From contig NZ_CP012549.1 in the NCBI RefSeq assembly GCF_025319965.1, positions 1,860,001 to 1,924,000 on the forward strand: a stretch of 64,000 nucleotides of DNA, written 5' to 3'. Below the pieces are notes generated by a model. That model was not told the origin of the DNA, made no database searches, and saw only the letters and a list, made by a program, of their open reading frames with translations. Below, piece after piece: positions 44,348 through 53,717 of the stretch. The position numbers and the translations under genes were made by a program. The stretch comes from Campylobacter sp. RM16187 (lineage in GTDB: Bacteria > Campylobacterota > Campylobacteria > Campylobacterales > Campylobacteraceae). How positions within the stretch are numbered: position 1 is the stretch's first letter; each line of letters starts with the position of its first letter.

Positions 44348-45075
44348 GCTCCATGGTTTAGTAGTTTTCTTGAGCCTAGTTTTGTATCAACTCCACTTAT
44401 AATAGCATTATAAATATATTCTTTTGCCTTTTTAATAGCATCTTCTATACTATTTCCTTGGGCTAAAAGACAAGCCAATGAGCTAGAAAAAGTGCATCCC
44501 GCCCCAATAATAACCAAAGGATCGGCTAAAAGGGTCTCAAAACTACTTACACTTCCGTCTTTGCCATACAGAATATCTATGCTTTTATTATCTAATATAT
44601 GCTTTTTTACTACGGTATCGCAAGGCAAATTTGAAAAATCACCACCAAAAAGCACCTTAGCTTCACGCAAATTCGGAGTTGACACAGTGGCAAATCGCAT
44701 AAGTTCCTTTAGTTTCTCAATTGCGCTATCCTTAATTAGCCTATGTCCCATCTTTGATACACATACAGGATCTAAAACTACAGGAGCCTTATTGTGATGT
44801 AGAAATTTCTCCACTACATCCATTATCTCTTTATTAAAAAGCATACCGATCTTAACAGCATCAAAATCAAACTCGGCACTAAGCATATCAAGCTGATCTT
44901 TTACAAAATTTGCATCAAGCGAAATTATATTCTTTATCTTATTGGAATTTTCAGCAGTTAGTGCTGTGATTGCGGTAGCTGAATAGCAACCAAAATGTGA
45001 GCAAGCCTTGATATCAGCTTGAATTCCAGCTCCACCATTGCTGCAAGAGCCTGCGATGATTAAAATTTTTTTCAT
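44338..45075 (-). CDS. thiD: Hydroxymethylpyrimidine (phosphate) kinase ThiD
   Basis: 245 aa. Phosphorylates HMP and HMP-P for thiamine synthesis. GGAGIQADIKACSHFGCYSATAITAL is the ribokinase-fold signature (in two parts), VLDPVCVSKMGH binds substrate, and GAGCTFSSSLA carries the catalytic Cys loop and anion hole. Single gene at the left border of the CRISPR locus. Confidence 0.92.
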   Translation of the reverse strand: MKKILIIAGSCSNGGAGIQADIKACSHFGCYSATAITALTAENSNKIKNIISLDANFVKDQLDMLSAEFDFDAVKIGMLFNKEIMDVVEKFLHHNKAPVVLDPVCVSKMGHRLIKDSAIEKLKELMRFATVSTPNLREAKVLFGGDFSNLPCDTVVKKHILDNKSIDILYGKDGSVSSFETLLADPLVIIGAGCTFSSSLACLLAQGNSIEDAIKKAKEYIYNAIISGVDTKLGSRKLLNHGAKA

Positions 45076-45198
45076 CTAATACCTTTGGATAGCAAATTAA
45101 AATAATATTATATGAATAAAATTTAAAATATATATAAAATCTCAAATATGTCAAGTTTTATCCGATACATAAATTTTCTATTTAAAAACAATGATAAT

Positions 45199-45396
45199 TC
45201 AAAAAATAAAATTATAAATAGAAATTTTAGCACCTTTTTTAGAGTGCGATTTTTCTTGAAAATACATTAAAAGTACTGATCTATCACTAGCTTTTAGAAA
45301 ATTTATGAGGCTCTTTTTATAGTCGCTACATCTATTCCAATATGCCAAAGTTGAATAAGGTATTTGTGTTATTTCACTCACTTCTTTTAAAGTCAT
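45199..45396 (-). CDS. Small helix-turn-helix-like protein next to the CRISPR array
   Basis: 65 aa with GGAGG eleven bases above the ATG. The N-terminal TLKEVSEITQIPYSTLAYWN resembles a MerR/Xis-type helix-turn-helix. It lies 41 bases beyond the leader-distal end of the array, in the same direction, so array read-through could transcribe it. Not a recognised Cas protein. It may be a general Campylobacter small regulator found here by chance. Confidence 0.6.
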   Translation of the reverse strand: MTLKEVSEITQIPYSTLAYWNRCSDYKKSLINFLKASDRSVLLMYFQEKSHSKKGAKISIYNFIF

Positions 45397-45436
45397 GTTT
45401 TAATTACCTCCAAATTGTTTTTTATTTTTATCTATT

Positions 45437-46040
45437 CAGTAAAAGCCTAAAAGGCAAATTCTAACCAAAGTGGCACCAGCTATCAGCCGGACGCAAAAGT
45501 GTTTCAAAGCCCAAAAGGCAAATTCTAACTATCGAGCAGTAAGAATGTTTGGCTGGGTTGCGTGGGTTTCAAAGCCTAAAAGGCAAATTCTAACTATGAC
45601 ACCGCACCTATTGTGTGATTGTATTTTTAGTTTCAAAGCCTAAAAGGCAAATTCTAACACTTGAATTAGATGAACTAGAGGAAAAACTAGGATAGTTTCA
45701 AAGCCTAAAAGGCAAATTCTAACAAACCAGCTATAGCAGTAGCTAGATATAAATAGTTTCAAAGCCTAAAAGGCAAATTCTAACTAGTTTAGAATGGTTC
45801 GCTAAAGATAAAAGAAAGAAGTTTCAAAGCCTAAAAGGCAAATTCTAACATGCTGACCCTCAAAAATCTACAGAAGTTTTTAGGTTTCAAAGCCTAAAAG
45901 GCAAATTCTAACCCATAAGGTAAAAAAGAAACATCTTTAAATGTTGTAGTTTCAAAGCCTAAAAGGCAAATTCTAACTATATAAGTTATCATTGTTATAG
46001 CCTGGCAACATGTTTCAAAGCCTAAAAGGCAAATTCTAAC
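45437..46040 (-). CRISPR. Type I-B CRISPR array, 10 repeats, 9 spacers
   Basis: Repeats of 29 bases start at 45437, 45501, 45566, 45630, 45695, 45756, 45821, 45884, 45949 and 46012. On the transcribed (minus) strand the unit begins GTTAGAATTTGCC and ends TTTTAGGCTTTGAAAC, with the hairpin GCCT-TTT-AGGC and the 3' TTTGAAAC that becomes the crRNA 5' handle. Spacers are 32-36 bases. The repeat at 45437 has four mismatches at its 3' (handle) end and that at 45501 has one change; degeneracy at this end, and the leader at the other, agree with leftward transcription and addition of new spacers at 46040. Confidence 0.97.
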
Positions 46041-46177
46041 AGCACTCAAATATAAAACTGCAAGGCAGTTTGTAGATAAAAGTCTATATGCATTTACCTT
46101 ATAAATAAATTAAAATTGATATTGCTAAAATACTTAAAGCCCAAAATTACGAGTATTCAAAAATCTTAAGCAAAGCT
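46041..46177 (-). promoter_or_regulatory. CRISPR leader
   Basis: AT-rich, between the cas1 stop and the first repeat. It holds a 7-bp palindrome AAACTGC-AAG-GCAGTTT at 46055-46071, 14 bases from the first repeat, possibly a docking site for adaptation proteins or an RNA stem. The array promoter should lie here; TATAAG near 46100 on the minus strand is one candidate -10. Confidence 0.7.
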
Positions 46178-47176
46178 TTATTTATATACAAAACCTTCGT
46201 ATGGTGCATTTTCGCATATACATTTTTTAAGCCGGTTTGCTTCTCTGCGAATAATCTGTCTCCATGTAAGCTTTTGCCCTCCTACTTCTATCTGGTCCGT
46301 TAGTTTAGATATCATTTTCATCTCTATTTTTTGCACTGCATCATTTGTAAATTTTATTCTTCCTGCATTAGTCTCAAAATCTTTTGCAGTAATCTCTTTT
46401 TTATTCAACATCGAAAATATTAGAGTATCGCCCAGAATAGGTTTAAAAATCTCAGCCAAATCCAAATGCAAGCTTAAAGAGCGATAGTTTGGCTCGTGCA
46501 GAAAGCCGATCCTAGGATCAAGCTCGGTCTTATAAATTTCACTCAAACACACATTGTAAATACGCGTATTTACATAACTTATAAAGCTATTTATCTTATC
46601 GGCCGGAGGGCGCTTGGAGCGGACTGTAAATTTAAAGCTCTTTTGATTAGATATTATTTCATTCCACTCTTCATAATATAACTTTTGAAAAGAACCCTCA
46701 ACAGCCATTATTTCAGGTATTGTTTTAGCGACTTCAAGTGCTGATATATGGGGATTGGTATCAAATTTTACTCCGTGTCTTTTACAGTTAAGTGCATCGT
46801 TTAAAATATGAGCTCTTGTTATCTCTCTAGCTATGTAGCTTCTCTTAATTTCATCGTCAAAAGATCTTAATTGCTGCAAAAGCACAAATCCGCTTTTATT
46901 TACCGAATTTGAAGTATTTGGGAAAAAATTACCACGAAAGCTCTGATAAGGGCTAAATATATGCAAAAGCACATTATTATCAGCCAAAAATGCCATAGTA
47001 TAGCTATCCATATCAACTTTTGCCAGTATATAAATTTCATCTACGGCATTAATGGGCAAAATTTTAGTCGCTACAACCGACATTTCATCATCATATTTAT
47101 CAAAATATATATTATTATCCTGTCGTCTTAATCGCCCGGAATTTAAAATAAAGTGCGCTCTATCGTTCTTTTGCAT
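46178..47176 (-). CDS. cas1: CRISPR integrase Cas1 (type I-B)
   Basis: 332 aa. The metal-binding catalytic residues are E160 (AVEGSFQKLYY), H227 (GFLHEPNYRSLSL) and E242 (LDLAEIFKP). The N-terminal beta domain and the long helical C-domain are complete. It integrates new spacers with Cas2. Unusually it comes after cas2, as the last gene before the leader. Nine bases separate it from cas2. Confidence 0.97.
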   Translation of the reverse strand: MQKNDRAHFILNSGRLRRQDNNIYFDKYDDEMSVVATKILPINAVDEIYILAKVDMDSYTMAFLADNNVLLHIFSPYQSFRGNFFPNTSNSVNKSGFVLLQQLRSFDDEIKRSYIAREITRAHILNDALNCKRHGVKFDTNPHISALEVAKTIPEIMAVEGSFQKLYYEEWNEIISNQKSFKFTVRSKRPPADKINSFISYVNTRIYNVCLSEIYKTELDPRIGFLHEPNYRSLSLHLDLAEIFKPILGDTLIFSMLNKKEITAKDFETNAGRIKFTNDAVQKIEMKMISKLTDQIEVGGQKLTWRQIIRREANRLKKCICENAPYEGFVYK

Positions 47177-47184
47177 ATTTTATC

Positions 47185-47463
47185 CTAGCTAAAAAGTGAT
47201 TGATTTTTATCCTGCCCGATAACTATTCGATCTGAATATTTAAGTGAGTTAAATGTATATATTATGATAGAATCAAGCTCTTTTACGCACTCTTTTTGCA
47301 AGATTGCAGTTAGCTTCTTAAAATCACTTTGCCTTATCTCGCCTTCAAAAACAGAAAACTGCACACGCGGAAGATATTTTTCCACTGCTTTTCTTATGCG
47401 ATTTGCATTGTTTTTCTCTTTAGACTCTACACCCATAATATCGTAAAATAGTATTACATACAA
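47185..47463 (-). CDS. cas2: CRISPR adaptation protein Cas2
   Basis: 92 aa, ferredoxin-like. MYVILFYDIM carries the conserved Asp8, followed by RIRKAVEKYLPRVQFSVFEGEI, the typical RNA/DNA-binding helix and strand. Bridges two Cas1 dimers in the integration complex. Eight bases after cas4. Confidence 0.96.
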   Translation of the reverse strand: MYVILFYDIMGVESKEKNNANRIRKAVEKYLPRVQFSVFEGEIRQSDFKKLTAILQKECVKELDSIIIYTFNSLKYSDRIVIGQDKNQSLFS

Positions 47464-47471
47464 GGCTTATC

Positions 47472-47969
47472 TCACATACAATAATTTCTATATGCGCAAT
47501 TATCGCATATCTTTTTATACTCAAATTTTGGAGCAGTTGGCATATTTACAAGTTTTTCTATATCTATTAAAATCTCTTTCATCATATTTAAATTTTCTTC
47601 GCTTGCATCCACTAAAAACACGGTTTTACCACTTACTAGTTTGCCTTTTACCTCTTTTAGTTTTAATCCAATTTTTAAAACATAAAGATAAAACAAAAGC
47701 TGCATCTTGCCCGCTTCCGGATTTTTTAAACTCTTTTTGTATTCGGTTACCAAATAGTGTCCGCGCTCTTTTGAAAGTTTATCAAATTTTAGATTTGCAA
47801 AGGCAAAATCTTGTAAATTCTGCTCTTTTATCTCTGCCATCACTCTGCCTAAAGCCATATTTTCATCTTCTTGATCTGGATATATATGGTGTGCGTAAAG
47901 CCAAGCTTCACGCTTGCAGGTAATATAATAATTGACCAGAGTACCGGCTATTTGATCCTTGCTAAACAT
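47472..47969 (-). CDS. cas4: CRISPR-associated nuclease Cas4
   Basis: 165 aa RecB-like nuclease. The iron-sulfur Cys are Cys18 (ITCKREAW) and the C-terminal trio in KICDNCAYRNYC. The nuclease core is FDKLSKERGHYLVTEYKKS, with E-x-K and Q in KMQLLFYLYVLK. It trims prespacers and selects their PAM. The start overlaps the cas3 stop by one base (TAATG). Confidence 0.95.
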   Translation of the reverse strand: MFSKDQIAGTLVNYYITCKREAWLYAHHIYPDQEDENMALGRVMAEIKEQNLQDFAFANLKFDKLSKERGHYLVTEYKKSLKNPEAGKMQLLFYLYVLKIGLKLKEVKGKLVSGKTVFLVDASEENLNMMKEILIDIEKLVNMPTAPKFEYKKICDNCAYRNYCM

Positions 47970-50224
47970 TACATAAAAGCCTCTTCGATAATAGTTAATT
48001 CAGGCAAAAATCCATCTTTTTTGTTATAAAAATCACTTGGAGGTAAAATATATCGTCCAAACATCTCTTTTATATTGCATTTTATTCGCAAAATTAAGTT
48101 TTCACTAACCGATATAGTATATAATCCCAGATCTTTTTCCAGATCTTTAATACGTGCAATAGCTTCAAATTTATCATCGTATGCTTGCAAGATAGTCTCT
48201 CTATTTTCTAAAAATTTATTAAACTGCCCCTCTTCTTGCTCTATAAAAAGCGACACCTTCCAAGGCTGATTTGGCATAAAATTACAGTTAAATTTTGTAA
48301 ATAATGTTTGAAAATCCAAATTTTTAGCATAATCTAGCAAATTTATACTAGTAGTTTCATATTTCGTATTATTAAAATATCCTTCTAAAATATCGTAAAT
48401 TTGGCTCTCTTTTATATTGTTAGATAAAATTTCTTTCATTTTTTTCTCTTGCAAATCCGTATTGTGATACGGAAGTGAAATATTATCTAAATAATCAAAA
48501 ACAATAACGTCCGAGATTTTATTAACCCCCTCTCGATTTACTCTGCCTGCAGTCTGAATAATAGCACCAAAAGGGGCAAATTCACGAAATCCAACGTCAA
48601 AGCTAAGATCAACTCCAGCCTCTATAAGTTGTGTTGAAATCAAAATAATCTTATCTTCATCATTGCACAACTTCAATCTAATCTCATTAATCAACTCAAT
48701 TCTATGAAGCGGAATTTGGTGAGTAGTCAAAAGATAAATATTTGCCTTATTTTCAATTTCTTTTTTTATCATTTCGTATAGTTTTTTAGCCTTAAAAATA
48801 GTATTAACAACACAAAGAACATTTCTATTTTTATTCTTTAAAATTTCATCTTTTAAATTTTCAAAATCACTCAAATTTGACCTATAAATAAGTTTATATC
48901 TATCTTGCTTTTGACTATAAAATTCTGGCACAGAAAGCTCGGTAAAATTTTCAAGTTCGGCTTGAATATGCGGCATAGTAGCCGACATAATAATAAAGTG
49001 AATGTTGTATCTCTTTGCAAACTCATTAAAGGCGATAGAAATCGGCTTTAATAATACTCTGGGTATATTTTGTATCTCGTCTATTATTATAACGCTATCC
49101 CTAAGTGTTTCAAGCTTTAAATTATCCCTATTGTGATTCGAAAAAAATATATAAAATAATTGATTAAAAGTAGTCACGATAAAATTTTCTTGCCAGATAT
49201 CTGCTAAAAATATTTTTTGCGAAAACTGTTCTTTTTCATCTTCCTCGCTATAATTTATGGATTTTTGTGTATATTTTGTCAGATGATGGTATTTCAAAAC
49301 ACTATCTTTACCTATCACATTTTCATATACATAATGTGTCTGATCTATTATAGAAGTAAATGGAATGGCTGTTATTATGCGCCTTTTATTACCTTTTATT
49401 TTAGAAATTTCTAAGGCCAAACTAAGAGCTAAAAATGTCTTGCCGATACCGGTTGGGGCTTTGATTAAAAATTTGTCTTTTTCAGTATTGTTTTTAAAAT
49501 TTTTAAAGATTACTTCTCTGGCTTTTGTTTTGTAATTATTCGTATCTTTTTTCTGCTTTTCATTTATTATTTGACTTATTTTATACAAATAAAAATCAAT
49601 TTTTTCTTTACTTAAAATATCCACATTACTATATGGCTTAGAAAATATAGCTTCAAATTTATCTGCTAAAATTAATCGTGAATATCGCTTTTTAAAAATA
49701 AAAAAGTTGTCTAAATTTTGAAATTGCTTAAAATTTCTTTCTAACGCTAAAAAATATTTCATAAAACTACGAATATTAATATTTGCATCTATTTTAGCAA
49801 TTTTACAAATATCTTGAGATGTCTGAACTTTTTGATTGATGCTATCTTTAAAATTAATTACAGATAGATAGCCTTTTATAAATTCTAGAATATCAGGTAG
49901 GTCGGAGTGATGCTTTAAAATGCTAAAAAAATTAGCTAAGAAATTTATATTCTTGTTTTCTTTAACAAAAAAATATATAAAAGCGCTTTCTAGCGTATGT
50001 GTTGTCTTTAGCTTCTCTCTTGCCTTTTTAAATTCTTCTTTAGATTCAAAATCTTTTGTTTCAAGATTAATGTATGTTTGAAATTTATCAGCAAGTTTAG
50101 CTATGTCGTGATAAGAACTTGTCTCGATATGATCTAAATCATCGCCAAAACTATTATTTATATTGCCAATATGCGAATTATATGGCTTTTTTGGATGAGA
50201 ATTAAATTGATCGGAAATCTCCAT
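47969..50224 (-). CDS. cas3: CRISPR effector nuclease-helicase Cas3 (HD first)
   Basis: 751 aa from ATG 50224, which overlaps the cas5 stop as TAATG (a TTG five codons earlier has no RBS). The HD nuclease comes first: His18, YHDIAK (39-40), THTLE (76) and the LKHHSDL pair (105-106). The helicase has Walker A APTGIGKTF (about 256), DEIQ (about 382), MSATMP (about 414), and TQLIEAGVDLSFDVGFRE with QTAGRVNREG. All catalytic motifs appear intact. Recruited by target-bound Cascade, it nicks and degrades foreign DNA. Confidence 0.96.
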   Translation of the reverse strand: MEISDQFNSHPKKPYNSHIGNINNSFGDDLDHIETSSYHDIAKLADKFQTYINLETKDFESKEEFKKAREKLKTTHTLESAFIYFFVKENKNINFLANFFSILKHHSDLPDILEFIKGYLSVINFKDSINQKVQTSQDICKIAKIDANINIRSFMKYFLALERNFKQFQNLDNFFIFKKRYSRLILADKFEAIFSKPYSNVDILSKEKIDFYLYKISQIINEKQKKDTNNYKTKAREVIFKNFKNNTEKDKFLIKAPTGIGKTFLALSLALEISKIKGNKRRIITAIPFTSIIDQTHYVYENVIGKDSVLKYHHLTKYTQKSINYSEEDEKEQFSQKIFLADIWQENFIVTTFNQLFYIFFSNHNRDNLKLETLRDSVIIIDEIQNIPRVLLKPISIAFNEFAKRYNIHFIIMSATMPHIQAELENFTELSVPEFYSQKQDRYKLIYRSNLSDFENLKDEILKNKNRNVLCVVNTIFKAKKLYEMIKKEIENKANIYLLTTHQIPLHRIELINEIRLKLCNDEDKIILISTQLIEAGVDLSFDVGFREFAPFGAIIQTAGRVNREGVNKISDVIVFDYLDNISLPYHNTDLQEKKMKEILSNNIKESQIYDILEGYFNNTKYETTSINLLDYAKNLDFQTLFTKFNCNFMPNQPWKVSLFIEQEEGQFNKFLENRETILQAYDDKFEAIARIKDLEKDLGLYTISVSENLILRIKCNIKEMFGRYILPPSDFYNKKDGFLPELTIIEEAFM

Positions 50225-50964
50225 TATACAAATCTGCAATGATAAATTTTATCGCCACAAGTTATTTTAAAAGCTTCAATATTTTTAGCTCTTATTTTAT
50301 TGTTAGATAAAATCAAATTTTTACTTGCGATGGGCGATCTGTCGGCATCTAAAGCAGTAGCAAAACTTAAAGGCGAGTATAAAACACCATCCTCAAAGTC
50401 TATATTTTTTATATCGCTTTCCAATAAAAATGAGTCTATGCTGACCTCATCAAAATATAAATTGTCAAATTTATTTATTTCTAAAAATTCAAAATTGCCG
50501 GCAAATTCACTATTGCCAAGATAAAATGAAAATTTACAAATTCTATTTTTAAGATTATGAATCGCCTCGGCTTCAAGCTCAAATTCATCAATAAAGATGA
50601 TATACCCGGGGTTAATCAACAGCTCCCTATTGATCGGTTTTTGAGGAGCTTTTATATCCCTAAGTCCATTTGCTATTTTTTCTATATTAAATTTAAGCAA
50701 ATTATTAATATGAGTTTTTGTATTTTTGGTGTAATCGTTTATATAATTTTGTGAAAAAGTCTTTTTTGTGATTGAATTGCCTAAAACTACACTGTATTTA
50801 AAACCTGAAAACTTACTATTGTTTAAATAATCCTCTACTCCAAGCAAAGCCGCAAGCATTCCTGAAACAGCTGTCTTTGGCGGAATAGGCAAAGTAATAT
50901 TTTGACTAATACCCAAGGGGTCTTTGAAGCAAGCAAATTTTCCCCAAACTTTAAAAGCGAACAT
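50224..50964 (-). CDS. cas5: Cascade subunit Cas5 (I-B)
   Basis: 246 aa. The N-terminal VWGKFACFKDPLG and TLPIPPKTAVSGMLAALLG are the Cas5 RRM and loop; Cas5 caps the crRNA 5' handle. It starts one base into the cas7 stop (overlap at 50964) and is followed by cas3 with a one-base overlap. Confidence 0.95.
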   Translation of the reverse strand: MFAFKVWGKFACFKDPLGISQNITLPIPPKTAVSGMLAALLGVEDYLNNSKFSGFKYSVVLGNSITKKTFSQNYINDYTKNTKTHINNLLKFNIEKIANGLRDIKAPQKPINRELLINPGYIIFIDEFELEAEAIHNLKNRICKFSFYLGNSEFAGNFEFLEINKFDNLYFDEVSIDSFLLESDIKNIDFEDGVLYSPLSFATALDADRSPIASKNLILSNNKIRAKNIEAFKITCGDKIYHCRFV

Positions 50965-51839
50965 TATAATTCTTTAACTTCTAAATTGATGCTTATATTT
51001 TTAAAATTATCAATATATTGTTTTGCTGTTTCATCATAAAAAATCACAACTTTTTCTATCTTTTCACTCATGCTTCTTAGTGAGTTTATTAAATTTGTAA
51101 AATTTAATTCACACTCATTAAAACTACGAAGCTGTTGCGAATTTTCATTATCAATTCTTACAAGCTCATCAAGTAATCCTATCATATAAGTATCTTTATA
51201 AATTACTCTAATAAGCATTCTAGGTTTTTGACCGACCTTACTTCTGGTATTTAGCAACTTTGTTCCTTGCCACATAGAATCAAGCATATCAGCAACATCA
51301 TCTTCGCTAGCATTTGATTTTTTAGCATTTATCGAGTTTATAGTGCCATACATAGCAAACAATCCGTACGGAATATAATTATCTGTTCTAAAAGTCTTAT
51401 TTTGGCTATTGTCCTTTCCAAAAGCGCCTGTTCCTTGGGATAAAATAGTCTCGGTTTCATTTAAAGACTTTGTCCACGAAAACTGCACTGCTCCGATAAT
51501 TTGGATATTGCTTTTGGGCGCAACTCCACCAAAAAGTCTATTATCTATACAGCTTAGAAAAACTTCTTTATCATCTTTTAGCTTTAGTGCATTTTTAAGT
51601 TCTGCAAATCTAGTCTCCGCAGATTGTACCTGCTCTGCATTATTTACAAAAATAGTTCTTTCTTTTCTATTTTGGAGATCATCTCTAATTGTTCTTTTGA
51701 CCCTGACATCACTTACTACAGCCTTTCTATCGCTTTCATCATATCTTGGCGCATTATCATTTAGCATATCACCATTGGGATTTGTCATTTTCGCATCCCA
51801 CAAAAATAAAATTTCACTATGTTTTGCTAACTCACTCAT
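50964..51839 (-). CDS. cas7: Cascade backbone Cas7 (Csh2, I-B)
   Basis: 291 aa. LFLWDAKMTNPNGDMLNDNAPR, VSDVRVKRTIRDDL and CIDNRLFGGVAP are the Csh2/Cst2 signatures. Multiple copies coat the crRNA spacer. RBS AAGGAG one base inside the preceding gene end; nearly adjoining on both sides. Confidence 0.96.
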   Translation of the reverse strand: MSELAKHSEILFLWDAKMTNPNGDMLNDNAPRYDESDRKAVVSDVRVKRTIRDDLQNRKERTIFVNNAEQVQSAETRFAELKNALKLKDDKEVFLSCIDNRLFGGVAPKSNIQIIGAVQFSWTKSLNETETILSQGTGAFGKDNSQNKTFRTDNYIPYGLFAMYGTINSINAKKSNASEDDVADMLDSMWQGTKLLNTRSKVGQKPRMLIRVIYKDTYMIGLLDELVRIDNENSQQLRSFNECELNFTNLINSLRSMSEKIEKVVIFYDETAKQYIDNFKNISINLEVKEL

Positions 51840-51840
51840 A

Positions 51841-52254
51841 CTATTCTCCTTTTTTTATTTCTTTAGCTTCTCTTTTAAATTTTGCGTAATCATTAAAGCC
51901 TCTAATAAAGGCATATGAAATCTCTTGTTGAGATATTTTAGTATTTTTATCATAATTGAAATGTGTAGTAACAAGCTGGGACAAATTACTATCTTTAAAG
52001 TTACCAAGTCTTAACTTTCTTTCAAATTCATTTGCTTTATTAAAAATTTTCTTTAAATTAACCTCTATTATTTTTTGATTGGAAAGCCATTTTTCAAAAG
52101 TCTTATTTCCACTAGAAACTTCCGAATACAAAGAGTTATTGATTATACTTTTAGAGTAAGCACCTATTAAATAAGCTCCTTTAATTAATCCGTTATCAAA
52201 ATAATCAGGATGTAGTTCCAATAATTTTTCAAAATATTCAGAAAAAAGTTCCAT
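51841..52254 (-). CDS. cas11: Discrete small subunit, Cas11b-like
   Basis: 137 aa, all-helical. Its GAYLIGAYSKSIINNSLYSE, LSNQKIIEVNLKKIFNKANEFERKL and ISQQEISYAFIRGFNDY match the C-terminal helical domain normally present at the end of Csh1/Cas8b. It is a separate gene: own ATG at 52254, AAAGGAT eight bases upstream, overlapping the end of cas8b by 17 bases in another frame. In other I-B systems this small subunit comes from an internal start in cas8b. The alternative, a frameshifted cas8b, is less likely because of the RBS. Confidence 0.75.
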   Translation of the reverse strand: MELFSEYFEKLLELHPDYFDNGLIKGAYLIGAYSKSIINNSLYSEVSSGNKTFEKWLSNQKIIEVNLKKIFNKANEFERKLRLGNFKDSNLSQLVTTHFNYDKNTKISQQEISYAFIRGFNDYAKFKREAKEIKKGE

Positions 52255-53659
52255 TTTTATCCTTTATCGCATCTATTTTTTTTAAAAACTCTAAAATTTT
52301 ATCCTCATTTTCAACATATTTTCTTGGATATACTATCCAGTCTTTTACATCTTTTTTTTCAGAATTCATTCTTTTTTTATTCGCTGCATCAAATTCTCTA
52401 AAGTGCTCAAATCTCTTTAGAAGCTCTAAATAATCTATCTTTAAATAGCCCAAAAGCAGCTTTGCCAAATAAATTCTTTCCTGAAAAATTTTATTTTCTA
52501 ATCCCTTTAAACCATTACTGTTTTTAAACTGCTCAATATTTCTAAAACAATCTCTCAAATACGTGTATTTTATATTTTGATCTTCATTTTTCACTACGTA
52601 TAAACTATCACTTATATAATTATCTTTCATTAAATTTGCCACTTGTCTTATTCTGCTAGGTATTATGTCTTCTAGTGTAGAAAATATCTGAACAGATAAA
52701 TTTGTAATATTAACTTTAGTAAACAGTATATCAAGTGTTAGGTTATCTATATACATAACTTTTTCTACTTGATCTTCAAGTGACCAGATAAAACTCTCTT
52801 CTCTAGAAGCAAAGCTTTCTAAGTTATTTTTAGATTCTTTCAAGGAATATAACATATCATTGAAAACTTCTTTATCAAAATTTAACATTGATGGAATTAT
52901 TATATACTCCAGCCCTTTATAGTAAAATTTGAGATTATTTACAGCAAACATCCAGCCTTTTTTTATGGCCTTTGCAGTATCTTTTGACATAGGCATTTTA
53001 TCTATCATTTGCACTTTAAAAATATCATCGTAATTATCCATAGTAAAAAATTTTATATTTGGGCTATACCCGCATAGTTCTTTTTTTCCACTGATAATGT
53101 CTATCTGCTCTTTAAAAAAAGGTTTATCATTTTTATCTTTTATATGAGGCTCCACAAACTCATCTATATAGTTTTTTAAAACTTCGGGCATAAGCTCATA
53201 AAAAGTCTTGCCATTTATTAATAAAACAAGAAAATAATCATTTTTTTGATATGATTTTAAGTCAAGCTCATCAACTTTGTAATTATTTATATATTCAAAT
53301 ACAATTTTTGCTAAAGCAATATTGTTATCATTCGCATAAATCATAATAGAATTTTTTATAGTATGAGAGATGGCTTGAAATTTTTTATATAGGTCGCTTT
53401 CATCCTGATACTCATAATTTGGATATAGATAATATGAATTACTAGTGCCTCCGATTTTTTTAGTAAAAAATGTTTTTAGATTATCTAAAGATGACGTAGA
53501 AATAATCGGTTTATCTATTAATTTACCATCTTGTATTTTAAAATCAACAACCAAAGTTGTATATTCACTCTCCTTAAAATTATGATTTTTGATCATATCT
53601 TTGATTTTGTCATCATCTATTAAAATACCGATTTTATAAAGTTTATGCGCCAGTCCCAT
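52238..53659 (-). CDS. cas8b: Cascade large subunit Cas8b (Csh1/TM1802-like)
   Basis: 473 aa, shorter than usual Csh1 proteins because the C-terminal helical domain is in the next gene. Recognised by its position before cas11 and cas7, size, and the KELCGYSPNIKFFTMDNYD and IPSRIRQVANLM stretches. It would read the PAM. Start ATG 53659 with AGGAT nine bases upstream. It has its own promoter region (53660-53760) where a crRNA-like element and its target lie. Confidence 0.85.
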   Translation of the reverse strand: MGLAHKLYKIGILIDDDKIKDMIKNHNFKESEYTTLVVDFKIQDGKLIDKPIISTSSLDNLKTFFTKKIGGTSNSYYLYPNYEYQDESDLYKKFQAISHTIKNSIMIYANDNNIALAKIVFEYINNYKVDELDLKSYQKNDYFLVLLINGKTFYELMPEVLKNYIDEFVEPHIKDKNDKPFFKEQIDIISGKKELCGYSPNIKFFTMDNYDDIFKVQMIDKMPMSKDTAKAIKKGWMFAVNNLKFYYKGLEYIIIPSMLNFDKEVFNDMLYSLKESKNNLESFASREESFIWSLEDQVEKVMYIDNLTLDILFTKVNITNLSVQIFSTLEDIIPSRIRQVANLMKDNYISDSLYVVKNEDQNIKYTYLRDCFRNIEQFKNSNGLKGLENKIFQERIYLAKLLLGYLKIDYLELLKRFEHFREFDAANKKRMNSEKKDVKDWIVYPRKYVENEDKILEFLKKIDAIKDKNGTFF

Positions 53660-53717
53660 AAATTCATTATCCTGAAATATTTTAGAATAATTTTACATCT
53701 TTATATATTAAAAATAT

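Noticed and set aside
45466-46011. Self-targeting spacers matching genes in this window
   Set aside because: By eye I found no convincing full-length match of any of the nine spacers elsewhere in the window; a computed search would be needed to say more.
52238-52254. cas8b and the cas11-like gene as a single gene broken by a frameshift
   Set aside because: The second frame has its own ATG and AAAGGAT at good distance, and both proteins look complete; kept only as an alternative.
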